Shown: piece after piece, positions 32,828 to 44,100 of the stretch | How the letters are laid out: each line of letters opens with the position of its first letter | Position numbering within the stretch: the first letter of the stretch is position 1 | Position numbers and translations under genes: made by a program | Notes under the pieces: generated by a model | Told to the model about the DNA's origin: nothing | Database searches by the model: none | Seen by the model: only the letters and a program-made list of their open reading frames with translations | DNA from: Massilia horti | Lineage (GTDB): Bacteria > Pseudomonadota > Gammaproteobacteria > Burkholderiales > Burkholderiaceae_D | Length of the DNA stretch: 53,608 nt | Assembly (NCBI RefSeq): GCF_004614195.1 | Contig: NZ_SPUM01000087.1 | Location: forward strand, 1-53,608 | Direction: 5' to 3'

Positions 32828-35473
32828 TTACTGGTTCTGCAGGAAGGTCTTGAGCTTGTCCGAACGCGAAGGCTGGCGCAGTTTGCTCATGGCCTTGGCT
32901 TCGATCTGGCGGATGCGCTCGCGCGTCACGTCGAACTGCTTGCCCACTTCTTCCAGCGTGTGGTCGTTCGACATCTCGACGCCGTAACGCATGCGCAACA
33001 CCTTCGCTTCGCGCGGGGTCAGCGAGTCCAGCACTTCCTTGATCACGTTGCGCATCGACGCGTGCAGCGCGGCATCCAGCGGCGCCAGCGTCGTGTTGTC
33101 CTCGATGAAGTCGCCCAGCTGCGAATCGCCGTCCTCGCCCATCGGCGTTTCCATCGAGATCGGCTCTTTCGCGATCTTCATGATCTCGCGCACCTTCGAT
33201 TCCGGCATGTCCATCTTCGCTGCCAGCGTCGCCATGTCCGGCTCGCTGCCGGTTTCCTGCATGATCTGGCGCGAGATGCGGTTCATCTTGTTGATCGTCT
33301 CGATCATGTGCACCGGCACGCGGATAGTGCGCGCCATGTCCGCGATCGAGCGCGTGATCGCCTGGCGGATCCACCACGTTGCATAGGTCGAGAACTTGTA
33401 GCCGCGACGGTATTCGAACTTGTCCACCGCCTTCAGCAGGCCGATGTTGCCCTCCTGGATCAGGTCGAGGAACTGCAGGCCGCGGTTGATGTACTTCTTC
33501 GCGATCGAGATCACCAGGCGCAGGTTGGCCACCGTCATTTCGCGCTTGGCGTGGCGGGCGCGCTTTTCGCCGGCCGACATCTGGCGGTTGATCTTGCGCA
33601 GGTCGGCCAGCGGCAGCGCCACGCGTGCCTGCAGGTCGATCATGCGCTGCTGCAGCTCCTTGATCGCCGGCAGGTTACGGCTCAGCACTGCGCTGTACGG
33701 ATACGCGCAGTCCACTTCGCGGTCGCCCCATTCCAGGTCGGTCTCGTTGCCAGGGAAGACCTTGATGAAGTGCGCGCGCGGCATGCCGCAGCGGTTCACG
33801 CAGATGTCCAGCACCGCGCGCTCGATCGAGCGCACTTCGTCCATCTGGCCGCGCAGCGTGTCGCACAGCTTCTCGACCACCTTGGCGGTGAAGCGGATGC
33901 CCAGCAGTTCGTTCGAGATGATTTCCTGCGCCTTCTCGTAGGCCGGCGAACCGTAGCCGTCGGTCTTGAACGCGTGGCCCATCAGGTCGAACTGCTTTTC
34001 GATCACGCCGAACTTGTCGAGCGAACCTTTCTTGAGCTGCGCCAGCTGCTCGGCCGAGTAGCCGGCCGCGCCGCCGCCGGCGTCGCCTTCTTCCCCTTCC
34101 TCGACGTCCTCGATGTCATCAATCTCGTCCTCGTCAGCCGCCGCTGCCGGGCTGGCCGGCGCCGCCGAAGCTTCGTCCGGATCGATCAGGCCGTCCACCA
34201 CGTCGTCGATCTTCATCTCGTCGTTCGCGATCTTGTGCGACAGCGCGATAATCTCGGAGATCGTGGTCGGGCAGGCCGAGATCGCCTGCACCATGTCTTT
34301 CAGGCCTTCCTCGATGCGCTTGGCAATCTCGATCTCGCCTTCGCGGGTGAGCAGCGATACCGCGCCCATCTCGCGCATGTACATACGCACCGGGTCGGTG
34401 GTGCGGCCGAAGTCGGAATCGACGGTCGAGAGCGCGGTTGCGGCGGCGGCCTCGACCTCGTCCTCGCTGGTCGCCGTGACCACGTTGTCCGACAGCAGCA
34501 TCATTTCCTCGGCCGGGGCGCGCTCGTAGACCGCGATGCCCATGTCGTTGAAGGTCTGGATGATGCCCTCGATCGCTTCCGGATCGATGATGTTTTCCGG
34601 CAGGTGGTCATTGATCTCGGCATGGGTCAGGTAGCCGCGCTCCTTGCCCATGTTGATCAGGCTCTTGAGCTGCTGGCGGCGCTTTTCCAGCTCCGCTTCC
34701 GAAAAGCCGGTCTCGCTGCCCAGCACGCCCGGCAGGCCCTTGGCCTTGCGCTCGCGCGCCTTCGACACCGCCTTCAGTTCGGCGCGCTCGACCGCGTTCA
34801 GCGCCGCGATCTCATCATTCTCGGGCACGAACTCGCTCGGCTTGCGGCCGCGGCGGCCCGGCACTTTCACGCCCGGCAGCTGGTAGCCCGAGGTATCGAT
34901 CGAAGCGAGCACGGCGGCATCGGTGGTCTTGCTGACGGCGCCGGCCGCGGTCGCCGCGACAGGCACTTGCGGCTCGATGCGGCGCGCCGCGGTGCGGGTG
35001 CGCACCACGCGCGCGACCGGCGCTGCCGCTTCTGCCTGTGCGACCGGTTCCGGCGCCGCCGGCGCCTGCTGCTCTTGCTCTGCTTTCAACGCCGCCAGTT
35101 TCGACACACGCTTGCGCACGATTACCGGAGCGGGCGCCACGCTTGTCGGGTTTGCAGCTACAATTTCCTCCGCCGGCGACTCAGCCTGGGGCGCCTGGGC
35201 CTCGGTATGAGCCTCACCCGGCGCGGCCTGCTGTACCGGCGCTGCCGGTTCGGCGGCCGTTTCCACCGTCGCCTGCCCAGCCGGTTCGGACTGCTGTTCC
35301 GCCTGCGCCTTCAAGGCCGCCAGGCGCGAACCCCTCTTGACCACCGTCACCTTTGCCGCAGCTTCCGTCTCGAGATAGTAGGCGGTCGCAGTTTTCGGCA
35401 CCGTCAGCGCGGCGGCGCTTTTTGCCGGCGCCTTCTTCGCTGTCAGTGTCAATGTCTTGGCGGTGTTTTTCAT
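32828..35473 (-). CDS. rpoD: Primary sigma factor RpoD (mirror copy)
   Basis: Exact mirror of 18136..20781: 881 aa, regions 1.1 to 4 intact and the same long Ala/Pro/Lys-rich N-terminus. A second identical rpoD would be very unusual, which argues that the arm is an artefact. Confidence 0.94.
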   Translation of the reverse strand: MKNTAKTLTLTAKKAPAKSAAALTVPKTATAYYLETEAAAKVTVVKRGSRLAALKAQAEQQSEPAGQATVETAAEPAAPVQQAAPGEAHTEAQAPQAESPAEEIVAANPTSVAPAPVIVRKRVSKLAALKAEQEQQAPAAPEPVAQAEAAAPVARVVRTRTAARRIEPQVPVAATAAGAVSKTTDAAVLASIDTSGYQLPGVKVPGRRGRKPSEFVPENDEIAALNAVERAELKAVSKARERKAKGLPGVLGSETGFSEAELEKRRQQLKSLINMGKERGYLTHAEINDHLPENIIDPEAIEGIIQTFNDMGIAVYERAPAEEMMLLSDNVVTATSEDEVEAAAATALSTVDSDFGRTTDPVRMYMREMGAVSLLTREGEIEIAKRIEEGLKDMVQAISACPTTISEIIALSHKIANDEMKIDDVVDGLIDPDEASAAPASPAAAADEDEIDDIEDVEEGEEGDAGGGAAGYSAEQLAQLKKGSLDKFGVIEKQFDLMGHAFKTDGYGSPAYEKAQEIISNELLGIRFTAKVVEKLCDTLRGQMDEVRSIERAVLDICVNRCGMPRAHFIKVFPGNETDLEWGDREVDCAYPYSAVLSRNLPAIKELQQRMIDLQARVALPLADLRKINRQMSAGEKRARHAKREMTVANLRLVISIAKKYINRGLQFLDLIQEGNIGLLKAVDKFEYRRGYKFSTYATWWIRQAITRSIADMARTIRVPVHMIETINKMNRISRQIMQETGSEPDMATLAAKMDMPESKVREIMKIAKEPISMETPMGEDGDSQLGDFIEDNTTLAPLDAALHASMRNVIKEVLDSLTPREAKVLRMRYGVEMSNDHTLEEVGKQFDVTRERIRQIEAKAMSKLRQPSRSDKLKTFLQNQ

Positions 35474-35515
35474 AAATAACTCTCCAATCGAGGCGAGTTG
35501 CGCGCCTGCGAAGTC

Positions 35516-35551
35516 AAAAATCCACCTGAGCCGGCGAGTCGGGCTCCGTGG
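35516..35551 (-). promoter_or_regulatory. Terminator-like hairpin in the rpoD leader (mirror copy)
   Basis: Mirror of 18058..18093. Confidence 0.3.
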
Positions 35552-35704
35552 GTTTGGGGGATGACAAGTGGCCCTAGCTAGGGGCAGACTGGCCGGAAAT
35601 CAAGCGCCGGGGCTCCTGGTCTGGCTCGGCCGCGCATCGAGGCGCAGGCGGCTGGCAGAAATGGGACGGTCTGGCATTGAAATCGCGGTGTGCATGTCGG
35701 AACG

Positions 35705-35734
35705 AAAAAAAGCCCGTCGGATGAAAACGGGCTT
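35705..35734 (-). terminator. ncRNA terminator (mirror copy)
   Basis: Mirror of 17875..17904: GCCCGT/ACGGGC stem and seven T on the minus strand. Confidence 0.8.
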
Positions 35735-35910
35735 GAATCTATTTTTCAAAGGAAGAATAGAGGAGACAGGCCGGATAATACCCCAAAGCAAGTGTTGGCG
35801 ATAATTCAAATATCCAATACTGGATATAAGCATCGCGCATAGTAGGGGTAATCTCCTGGCTTTCCACCCTTCCGCCCATCTGCGCAGGCGCAAGCCGTAC
35901 GCAAGGCAAG
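35705..35910 (-). ncRNA. Candidate rod-shaped ncRNA (mirror copy)
   Basis: Mirror of 17699..17904. Nested helices end in a terminator; family unknown, 6S-like shape possible. Confidence 0.43.
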
Positions 35911-35916
35911 GGGCGG

Positions 35917-35922
35917 ATCATA
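35917..35922 (-). promoter_or_regulatory. Candidate -10 box of the ncRNA (mirror copy)
   Basis: Mirror of 17687..17692 (TATGAT). Confidence 0.3.
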
Positions 35923-36057
35923 CACGATTTCTCGGCGCCGCGCCTGCCGTGCCTGCTGGCGAGTTTCGGTCACAACCATGGCAAAACAACATGTCAAGCC
36001 TTTACACGCACACGTTGAGCGGGCCGCCATGCTATCCTTCGGGTTCCTGTTCTTACT

Positions 36058-36579
36058 ATGAAGTCAATGAATACCACCAGTTCTGTCGTTGAGTCCGCCG
36101 ACATTCCCGTCGCCAATCCCGACCAGGCCCCTGCCGAGGCCGCAAACGCTGCGCAAACGCCGGCGCCTGCGGGCACCGTCCAGCCGCTGTCGGCACGCGC
36201 GCTGCTCAAGCAATTGCAGCAACAGTATCCGGCCTTCGGCAACTGCCTGCCGCTGGCGATCGGCATCGACAAGCAACTGCTCGCGCGCATGCCGGGCCTG
36301 GACCGCAAGACCATGCGCGCCGCCCTGGGCATCCACACCGGCTCGCTGCGCTACCTGCGCGCGATGGAAAAAGCGACCGTGCGCTACGACCTGGACGGCA
36401 ACCCCGGCGCCGAGGTGACCGACACCCACCGCAAGCACGCCAAGGAAATGCTGCAGCAGCGTTTCAAGAAGGAAGCCGAACGCAAGAAGGCCGAGCGCGA
36501 GGCCGCCGCCGCCGAGGAAGCCGCACGCGTGCGCCAGCAAAAGCTGCAGCAGCTGGCATCCAAGTTCTCGCGCAACTGA
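36058..36579 (+). CDS. ProQ/FinO-family RNA chaperone (mirror copy)
   Basis: Exact mirror of 17030..17551: FinO domain at about 45-120 with a charged helical tail; binds structured RNAs. Followed after 5 bp by the exonuclease gene. Confidence 0.9.
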   Translation: MKSMNTTSSVVESADIPVANPDQAPAEAANAAQTPAPAGTVQPLSARALLKQLQQQYPAFGNCLPLAIGIDKQLLARMPGLDRKTMRAALGIHTGSLRYLRAMEKATVRYDLDGNPGAEVTDTHRKHAKEMLQQRFKKEAERKKAEREAAAAEEAARVRQQKLQQLASKFSRN

Positions 36580-36584
36580 GCCCG

Positions 36585-37190
36585 ATGCCATCGGCGCCGG
36601 CACCGGAGCTGCCGCCCTACGACGGCATCCTGCTGGCCGACGTACGCATCGTCACCACCGAAATCGAGGCGGCCAGCGCGCTGGCCGCCCTTTCCGCGGC
36701 CGACGTGCTGGGCTTCGACACCGAATCGAAGCCGACCTTTGCCAAAGGTGAGGTGTCGACCGGGCCGCACCTGGTGCAGCTCGCGACCGACGAACTGGCC
36801 TACCTGTTCCAGATCGGCGCCATGCGGCAGGCCGTGCCCGGGCTGGAGGTGCTCAGGACCGTGCTCGAATCGCAGCAGATCTTGAAGGTCGGGTTCGGGC
36901 TGTCCGACGACCTCAAGCGGATTCGCGCCAAGCTCGGCATCGAACCGCAAAACGTGCTTGACCTGTCGCGCGCGCTGCGCCGAGGCGAGCGCAACACCGT
37001 GGGCGCGAAAGCCGCGGTGGCGCGCTTTTTTGGCCGGCACCTGCAAAAATCCAAACGCATCACCACCACCAACTGGTCGCTGCCAAAGCTGACCGAAAAG
37101 CAGATCCTGTACGCGGCTGACGATGCGCATGTGGCGCTGCGCATCTATCGCCATTGGCTCGAGTCACACGGCGTATCGGAGGCGTCGTAG
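36585..37190 (+). CDS. DEDDy 3'-5' exonuclease, RNase D-like (mirror copy)
   Basis: Exact mirror of 16419..17024: D45, E47, D108, Y176 and D180 present. The gene reads ...GCGTCG-TAG-GG into the repeat, which shows clearly that the element head provides the stop. Confidence 0.88.
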   Translation: MPSAPAPELPPYDGILLADVRIVTTEIEAASALAALSAADVLGFDTESKPTFAKGEVSTGPHLVQLATDELAYLFQIGAMRQAVPGLEVLRTVLESQQILKVGFGLSDDLKRIRAKLGIEPQNVLDLSRALRRGERNTVGAKAAVARFFGRHLQKSKRITTTNWSLPKLTEKQILYAADDAHVALRIYRHWLESHGVSEAS

Positions 37191-37278
37191 GGTGCGCACC
37201 CCGTGCGCACGCGGTACGTGCGTGTGCAGGAGCCAACGGCATTCGAACGTACCGCGTGCGCACAGGTGCGCACCCTAC
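37187..37278. repeat. GTAG-headed BIME-like element (mirror copy)
   Basis: Mirror of 16331..16422, overlapping the exonuclease stop codon. Confidence 0.88.
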
Positions 37279-37298
37279 AAAGCTGGTCCTCGGCGCCC

Positions 37299-37311
37299 CT
37301 GAGCACCCTAC
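37299..37311 (-). repeat. Truncated GTAG-headed repeat remnant (mirror copy)
   Basis: Mirror of 16298..16310. Confidence 0.4.
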
Positions 37312-37370
37312 GAACAATTTCCAACAGAACAAGTTATGATTTCGAGTTGAACTTACTTTCGAAATCATCC

Positions 37371-38096
37371 ATGCCGCTTTTCGTAAAGTTCCACCGTATC
37401 GCGTTGTTCGCACTCAGCTGCGCCGCCACCCTGTCCGCCAGCGCCGGCCCACAAGCTGTACCCGATACCCTCGCCCAACGCCTGGTCGCCTGCACCGCGT
37501 GCCACGCACGTAAGGATGCGCAGGGCGTCGCCATCAACGACCAGTACTTCCCGCGCATCTCCGGCAAGCCGGCCGGCTACCTGTACAACCAGCTCGTCAA
37601 TTTCCGCGACGGGAGGCGCCAGTACCCGATGATGAACTACATGGTCAGCCACCTGCCGGATGCCTACCTGCACGAGATCGCGGGTTACTTTGCTGCCGAG
37701 CATTTGCCCGCGCCGGCCCCGGCGCCAGCCAGCGTGCCGCAAGCCGTGCTCGATCGCGGCCGCCAGTTGGTCACGCGCGGCGATCCGAGCCTCAAGGTGC
37801 CAGCCTGCATTGCCTGCCATGGCGAGAAGCTGACCGGCGTCCTGCCGACGATTCCGGGCCTGGCCGGCCTGCCGCGCGACTACATCAACGCCCAGTTCGG
37901 CGCCTGGCGCAATCAGCAGCGCCGCGCCCACGCTCCCGACTGCATGGCGGCAATCTCCGCGCGCCTGAGCCTGGCCGACGTGTCGGCAATCTCGAACTGG
38001 ATCGCATCCCAGCCGATGCCGGCCGACCCGCGCCCCCTTGACACCATTGCCCGCCCGCTCCCCCTGTCCTGCGGCAGCTTCCCGGACCAGCCATGA
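37371..38096 (+). CDS. Diheme cytochrome c4-like protein (mirror copy)
   Basis: Exact mirror of 15513..16238: exported 241-aa protein with CTACH and CIACH haem sites. Its stop overlaps the start of the triheme cytochrome (ATGA). Confidence 0.86.
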   Translation: MPLFVKFHRIALFALSCAATLSASAGPQAVPDTLAQRLVACTACHARKDAQGVAINDQYFPRISGKPAGYLYNQLVNFRDGRRQYPMMNYMVSHLPDAYLHEIAGYFAAEHLPAPAPAPASVPQAVLDRGRQLVTRGDPSLKVPACIACHGEKLTGVLPTIPGLAGLPRDYINAQFGAWRNQQRRAHAPDCMAAISARLSLADVSAISNWIASQPMPADPRPLDTIARPLPLSCGSFPDQP

Positions 38097-39367
38097 AAAA
38101 AGCGCTCCTGTACCCGCTCGCGGCCGCTGCCGCCCTCCTGCTCGCCCTGCTGCTGGTTGCCTGGCCACGCGAACAGTTTGTGGCTGCAACCTCGCCGCAG
38201 GCATTCGCCATCACGCCCGATAACATCGCGCGCGGCGCCTACCTGGCCCGCGCCGGCGACTGCATGGCCTGCCACACCGAACGCGGCGGCGTCGCCTACG
38301 CCGGCGGACGGGCGCTCGACACGCCCTTTGGCCGGGTGTACGCACCGAACATCACGCCGGATCCGGACACCGGCATCGGCCAATGGAATGCGGACGATTT
38401 CTGGCGCGCGCTGCACAACGGCAAGTCGCGCGACGGCCGCCTGCTCTACCCTGCCTTCCCCTACCCCAACTACACCCGGGTCACGCGCGAGGACGCCGAC
38501 GCCCTGTTCGCCTACCTGCGCAGCCTGCCCGCGCACCGGCAGCAAAACCGGCCGCACGCGCTGCGCTTTCCGTACAACCAGCAGGTGATGCTGGCCGGCT
38601 GGCGGCTGCTGTACTTCAAGCCGGGCGTGCATGCGCCCGACACGCGGCGCGATGCGGCGTGGAACCGTGGCGCCTACCTGGTCGAGGGGCTCGGCCACTG
38701 CAGCGCCTGCCACAGCAGCCGCAACGGGCTGGGCGCGACCGAAGGGCAACTGGCGGGCGGCACGATACCGATGCTCGGCTGGTACGCGCCGCCGCTCACG
38801 TCCGGCGCGCCAGCGGGCCTGGACGATTGGGAAAAGGCGCATTTGGTCCAGTTGCTCAAGACCGGTGTGTCGCCGCGCGCGGCCGTGTTCGGGCCGATGG
38901 CCGAGGTGGTGTCGCGCAGCCTGCAGCACCTGTCGGACGACGACGTGGCGGCGATGGCGGACTACCTGAAATCATTGCCCGCCGCGCCGGCCGCCCGGCG
39001 CCCGGCGCCGCTTGACGACAACACGAAACAGGTCGCCGAGCGCGGACACAAGCTGTACCGCCAGCACTGCGCCGATTGCCACGGTGACGATGGCAAGGGC
39101 GCGGCGCCAAGCTACCCGCCGCTGGCCGGCAACCGCGCGCTGGCGATGGACTCGCCGGTGAACGCGATCCGCATGGTGCTCAACGGCGGTTTTCCGCCCG
39201 GCACGCAAGGCAATCCGCGGCCGTATGGCATGCCGCCGTATCGGCATCTGATGAATGACGACGAAGTGGCGGCGGTGGTCACCTATCTGCGCACCAGTTG
39301 GGGCCACCAGGCCGGCGCTGTGTCGGCGACGCAGGTCAACCGTTACCGGGACGTGCCGGAAGGCTGA
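38093..39367 (+). CDS. Triheme c-type cytochrome (mirror copy)
   Basis: Exact mirror of 14242..15516: membrane-anchored 424-aa protein with CMACH, CSACH and CADCH, of the alcohol/gluconate dehydrogenase cytochrome-subunit type. Confidence 0.88.
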   Translation: MKKALLYPLAAAAALLLALLLVAWPREQFVAATSPQAFAITPDNIARGAYLARAGDCMACHTERGGVAYAGGRALDTPFGRVYAPNITPDPDTGIGQWNADDFWRALHNGKSRDGRLLYPAFPYPNYTRVTREDADALFAYLRSLPAHRQQNRPHALRFPYNQQVMLAGWRLLYFKPGVHAPDTRRDAAWNRGAYLVEGLGHCSACHSSRNGLGATEGQLAGGTIPMLGWYAPPLTSGAPAGLDDWEKAHLVQLLKTGVSPRAAVFGPMAEVVSRSLQHLSDDDVAAMADYLKSLPAAPAARRPAPLDDNTKQVAERGHKLYRQHCADCHGDDGKGAAPSYPPLAGNRALAMDSPVNAIRMVLNGGFPPGTQGNPRPYGMPPYRHLMNDDEVAAVVTYLRTSWGHQAGAVSATQVNRYRDVPEG

Positions 39368-39459
39368 GCAGATGATTGCGGACCGTGCGTTGTTTAACGG
39401 AATCCGCGCGGTGCGAAGGACTAAGCTTGGCTTTTCTCAGTTGGAACAAGGAGACTGCC

Positions 39460-39660
39460 ATGCCAACAGGAGCCAGCCCCAAACGTGAACGCGAGTACAA
39501 GGAACTGGAAAACAAGTTCGAGAAGGAACATCGCTACCCCGGCCGCGAGAAAGAAGTCGCGGCGCGGATCGTGAACAAGCAGCGCGCGCAGCATGGGGAG
39601 ACCAAGCAGTCCGCGCATCACGGCGCAAGCAAGCAGTCCTCAAAGAAAGGCAACCGATAA
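39460..39660 (+). CDS. Small charged hypothetical protein, 66 aa (mirror copy)
   Basis: Exact mirror of 13949..14149: AAGGAG before the ATG; Lys/Glu/Arg-rich helical protein of unknown function. Confidence 0.68.
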   Translation: MPTGASPKREREYKELENKFEKEHRYPGREKEVAARIVNKQRAQHGETKQSAHHGASKQSSKKGNR

Positions 39661-39704
39661 CGGAGCCGGTCCGATTTGCGGCGGCGCCGCCACAGATCAA
39701 AGTT

Positions 39705-39777
39705 CCGCGTGCGCACAGGTGCGCACCCTACAATGGCTTCGGCAGGTGCCGTAGGGTGCGCACCCGTGCGCACGCGG
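39705..39777. repeat. Head-to-head pair of GTAG units (mirror copy)
   Basis: Mirror of 13832..13904. Confidence 0.8.
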
Positions 39778-39836
39778 ACATTCGCGCAGTGTTGGCGTTG
39801 ACTTTTACCGTCCCGCTTGCAGCGAACGCAACCGCT

Positions 39837-40958
39837 TCACACCATCTCCGCAAACCCGACCCGGTCGGTCGACGCATTGCGCGCATCGTCCACGCTGACC
39901 TTGTGCGCCGCCAGCAACGATTCGAGCATCTGATTCATGGTATGGCAACCCGCATCGCGCCCGCTATTCATGTGCGCGCGGATCGCCCCGATATCGCCCG
40001 CCTCGAGCATACGCATCACCGCCGGGCTCGGCGTCAGGCACTCGGTGGCCAGGTGGTAGCGGTTACCTTCCAGCGATGGGAGCAGCGCCTGGCACAGCAC
40101 CCCGCGCAGCGCGTGCGCCAGGGCTTGCGCCTGCGCCTCCGAATTACCAAGCAGGCGCAGCATCTTCTGCAAGCCAAGCTCGGTCGAGCGCGCGTGCAGC
40201 GAGGCCAGCACCAGCGGCCCCGACTCGGCCAGCGCCAGCGCCTCCTGCGCGGTCTGGGCGTCGCGGATTTCGCCGATCACGATCACGTCCGGCCGCTCGC
40301 GCAGCGCGTCCAGCGCGCCGCGGTAGTAGCTTTCAACGTCGCCGTCCTCGCCCACCTCGCGCTGGGTGATGATCGACATGCGCTGCGGGATCAGGGTCTC
40401 GACCGGGTCTTCGATCGTGATGATGTGGCCCGAGCGGTGTTTGTTGATCTCATCGATCATCGACGCGATCGTGGTCGACTTGCCGTGGCAGGTGTCGCCG
40501 AGGATCAGCACCAGCCCGCTGGTCAGGCGCGCGAAGTCTTGCTCGTCCGGGTGCAGCCCCAGGTCGGCCAGCGGCAGCGGCTCCTTGGGAAAGCGCCGGA
40601 TCACGCAACCGAGCCGCTTCTTGCCCTGGAAGCTGAAGCAGTTGGCGCGGATGCGCGCGGTGTGCAGGTCGATCGAACGGTCGAACGCGCGCAGGGCGAT
40701 GCGCTCGGCCCAGTTCGGCTCGATGACGTCGAAGAATTCTTCCAGTTCTTCCTTGGTGATCGGCGAATCGGTCACCGCCACCAGCCCCTTCGGCTGGCGC
40801 AGCATGAGCGGACTGTTCTGGTGGATGATGATGTCCGAGAACACCAGCCGCGAATTGAGCAGGTGCAGGATCTGCTCGACCAGGGTGCCAAACACCGGGT
40901 GGTCTTCATTTTCGATGTACGACAGGGTACGGATCTGCGAGGACTGGTGATATTCCAT
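39837..40958 (-). CDS. PilT/PilU-like ATPase (mirror copy)
   Basis: Exact mirror of 12651..13772: 373 aa, Walker A GDTCHGKST, Asp, Walker B and His boxes present; presumed pilus retraction ATPase paralogue. Confidence 0.86.
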   Translation of the reverse strand: MEYHQSSQIRTLSYIENEDHPVFGTLVEQILHLLNSRLVFSDIIIHQNSPLMLRQPKGLVAVTDSPITKEELEEFFDVIEPNWAERIALRAFDRSIDLHTARIRANCFSFQGKKRLGCVIRRFPKEPLPLADLGLHPDEQDFARLTSGLVLILGDTCHGKSTTIASMIDEINKHRSGHIITIEDPVETLIPQRMSIITQREVGEDGDVESYYRGALDALRERPDVIVIGEIRDAQTAQEALALAESGPLVLASLHARSTELGLQKMLRLLGNSEAQAQALAHALRGVLCQALLPSLEGNRYHLATECLTPSPAVMRMLEAGDIGAIRAHMNSGRDAGCHTMNQMLESLLAAHKVSVDDARNASTDRVGFAEMV

Positions 40959-40990
40959 CTGTTCTCTGGCGATGAGCGATTGATGTCAGC

Positions 40991-40996
40991 ATTATA
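40991..40996 (-). promoter_or_regulatory. Probable -10 box of the PilT-like gene (mirror copy)
   Basis: Mirror of 12613..12618 (TATAAT). Confidence 0.45.
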
Positions 40997-41184
40997 AGAC
41001 CTGCATCGCCTAAAATTGCATATCCGCAAGATAATTTTTGCTCTGCATCGGCCAGCAGTCCCGGCCCACCGCGCGTGAAGCACGCGTCGAACTCGCGCAA
41101 AAAACTACAATACCCTGACGGATGGCGCGAGGGCCAGCCTGAGTGATGCCGGTTCGGCCCGCCAGCCGGGCCAGGAGAAAGGCC

Positions 41185-44100
41185 ATGTGGATTGTTCGGG
41201 TTGCGCTGCGCCGGCCGTACACGTTCATCGTGCTTGCGCTGCTGATCGTGTTGGCTGGCACCTTCGCCATCCTGCGCACCGCGACCGATATCTTTCCCGA
41301 GATCCGGATCCCGATCGTCAACGTGATCTGGACCTACACCGGCCTGCCGCCGGAAGACATGGCCAACCGCATCGTCTCGTTCTCGGAGCGCGGCGCGCAA
41401 ACGGTGGTCAATGACGTCGAGCGCACGGAGTCGCAAAACCTGTCCGGCACGGCGCTGGTGAAGTACTACTTCCGGCCCAACGTCAACCTCGACCTCGCCC
41501 TGTCGCAGATCACCGGAATCTCGCAGACCCAGCTGCGCTTTACGCCTCCCGGCACCAACCCGCCGATCATCATCACGTATAACGCGTCGAGCGTACCCAT
41601 CCTCCAGCTCGCGCTGACCAGCGGCGAGCTGTCCGAGGCGCAGATGTTCGACCTTGGGAACACCTTCATCCGCACGGCCCTCTCGACCGTGCAGGGCGCC
41701 TCGCTGCCGTTTCCGTACGGCGGCCGCCAGCGCCAGGTCCAGGTCGACCTGGATCCGCCAGCCCTGCGCGCCAGGAACCTGTCGGCGCAGGACGTGGTGG
41801 CCGCGATCAATGCGCAGAACCTGATCGTGCCGGCCGGGACCCAGAAAATTGGCGACTTCGAATACAACATCAAGCTCAATTCGAGCCCGCTCCAGATCGA
41901 GGAACTGAACAATCTGCCGGTGCGCTCCAGCGGCAACGCCATCACTTTTGTGCGCGACGTGGCGCATGTGCACGACGGATCGGCGCCCCAGACCAACATG
42001 GTGCGCGTGAACGGCCAGCGCGCGGTGCTGATGAGCGTGGTCAAGACCGGCACCGCGTCCACCCTCGACGTGGTCGACAGCATCCATCGGCTGCTGCCAG
42101 GCATCCGGGCCAGCATGCCGCCGGCGCTGAACATCACCACCACCGGCGACCAGTCGCTGTTCGTGCGCGCCGCGGTGAGCAGCCTGGTGCGCGAGGCGAC
42201 TATCGCCGCCGCCCTCACCGGGCTCATGATCCTGCTGCTCCTGGCGTCCTGGCGCAGCGCCCTGATCATCACGATCTCGATTCCGCTGTCGGTGCTGGTC
42301 TCGCTCATCTGCCTGTCGGCGCTGGGCGAGACCATCAACCTGATGACGCTGGGCGGCCTGGCGCTGGCGGTCGGGGTGCTGGTCGACGACGCGACGGTCG
42401 CGATTGAGAACATCAACTGGAACCTGGAACAGGGCAAGGAGGTCGAGCAGGCGATCCTGGACGGCGCGCAGCAGATCGCTGTGCCGGCGCTGGTGGCGAC
42501 GCTGGCGATCTGCATCGTGTTCGTGCCGATGTTCTTCCTGAAGGGCGTGCCGCGCTTTTTGTTCGTGCCGATGGCCGAAGCCGTGATCTTCGCCATGCTC
42601 GCGTCGTACGGGCTGTCGCGCACGCTGGTGCCAACGCTCGCCAAATACTGGCTGCGCGCGCACAAGCCGCAGGAGCAGGCTGCGCCGCGCGGGAACGTGT
42701 TCGCGCGGGCTCAAGAGCGCATCGGACACGGCTTCGAATCGCTGCGCGATCGCTATCAGAACACGCTGGGACTGGTGCTGGCGTGGCGCCGGGGCTTCGT
42801 GCTTGCCTTTCTCGGCTTTGTGGCGCTCTCGTTCCTGCTGCTGCCCTGGCTCGGGCGCGACTTTTTCCCGTCGGTGGACGCCGGCCAGATCAAGCTGCAC
42901 CTGCGCGCGCCCACCGGCACCCGGATCGAAGAAACCGCCGCGCTGTGCGACCGGGTCGAGCGAGTGATCCGCCAGGTCATTCCCGCCAACGAACTGGCCA
43001 ACATGGTCGACAACATCGGCCTGCCGAACAGTGCGATCAACCTCGCCTCCAGTAATTCAGCGCCGGTCGGGCCGGGCGACGCGGACGTCCTGATCTCGCT
43101 GAGCGCTGACCACCACAGCACGCACGACTACGAACGCCTGCTGCGCCGCAAACTGAACGAGTCCTTTCCCTCGGTGACCTTCGCCTTCCTGCCGGCCGAC
43201 ATCGTGACCCAGATCCTGAACTTCGGCCTGCCCTCCCCGATCGACGTGCAGGTGGTCGGCTTCGACCAAGAGGCGAACCGCGCGTTCGCGAACCGGCTGT
43301 ACCAGCAGCTGCGCAAGATACCGGGACTGGCCGACCTGCGCATCCAGCAGGCGCTCGACTACCCCGAGCTGGACGTCGAGGTCAACCGCAGCAAGGCGGC
43401 CGAAGTGGGGCTGACCCAGCGCGACGTGGCGACCGACTTGCTGGTCTCGCTGTCCGGCAGCTTCCAGACTTCGCCCAGCTTCTGGGCCGATCCCAAGACC
43501 GGCGTGCAGTACAACGTCGCGGTCCAGGCCCCGCAGTATCGGCTGACCACGCTGCAGGACCTGCGCTCGACGCCGATCACCTCCCTTGATCCCGGCTCGG
43601 GCACCTCGCAACTGCTGGCCAACCTGTCCACCGTGTCGCGCGGCGTCGGGCCGGCGGTGATCAGCCACTACAACGTCAAGCCGACCATCGACCTCTTCGC
43701 CCGGGTCGAGGACAGCGACCTGGGTTCGGTGGCAAACGCGGTGCAGCAGGTGGTCGACCAGTCGCGCAAGGGCCTGCCGCGCGGCAGCGAGCTGGTGGTG
43801 CGTGGCCAGGTCGAGACGATGAACGCCTCGTTCACCGGCCTGCAGCTGGGGCTCGCGGCCGCGGTGGTGCTGATCTACCTGCTGATCGTGGTGAACTTCC
43901 AGTCCTGGCTCGATCCCTTGATTATCATTACCGTGCTGCCGGCGGCGCTGGCCGGCATCGTCTGGATGCTGTTCGCAACCGGCACGCCGATCAGCGTGCC
44001 GGCGCTGACCGGCGCCATCATGTGCATGGGTGTGGCCACCGCCAACAGCATCCTGCTGGTGAGCTTTGCGCGCGAGCGCATGGAGCACGGCATTGACCCC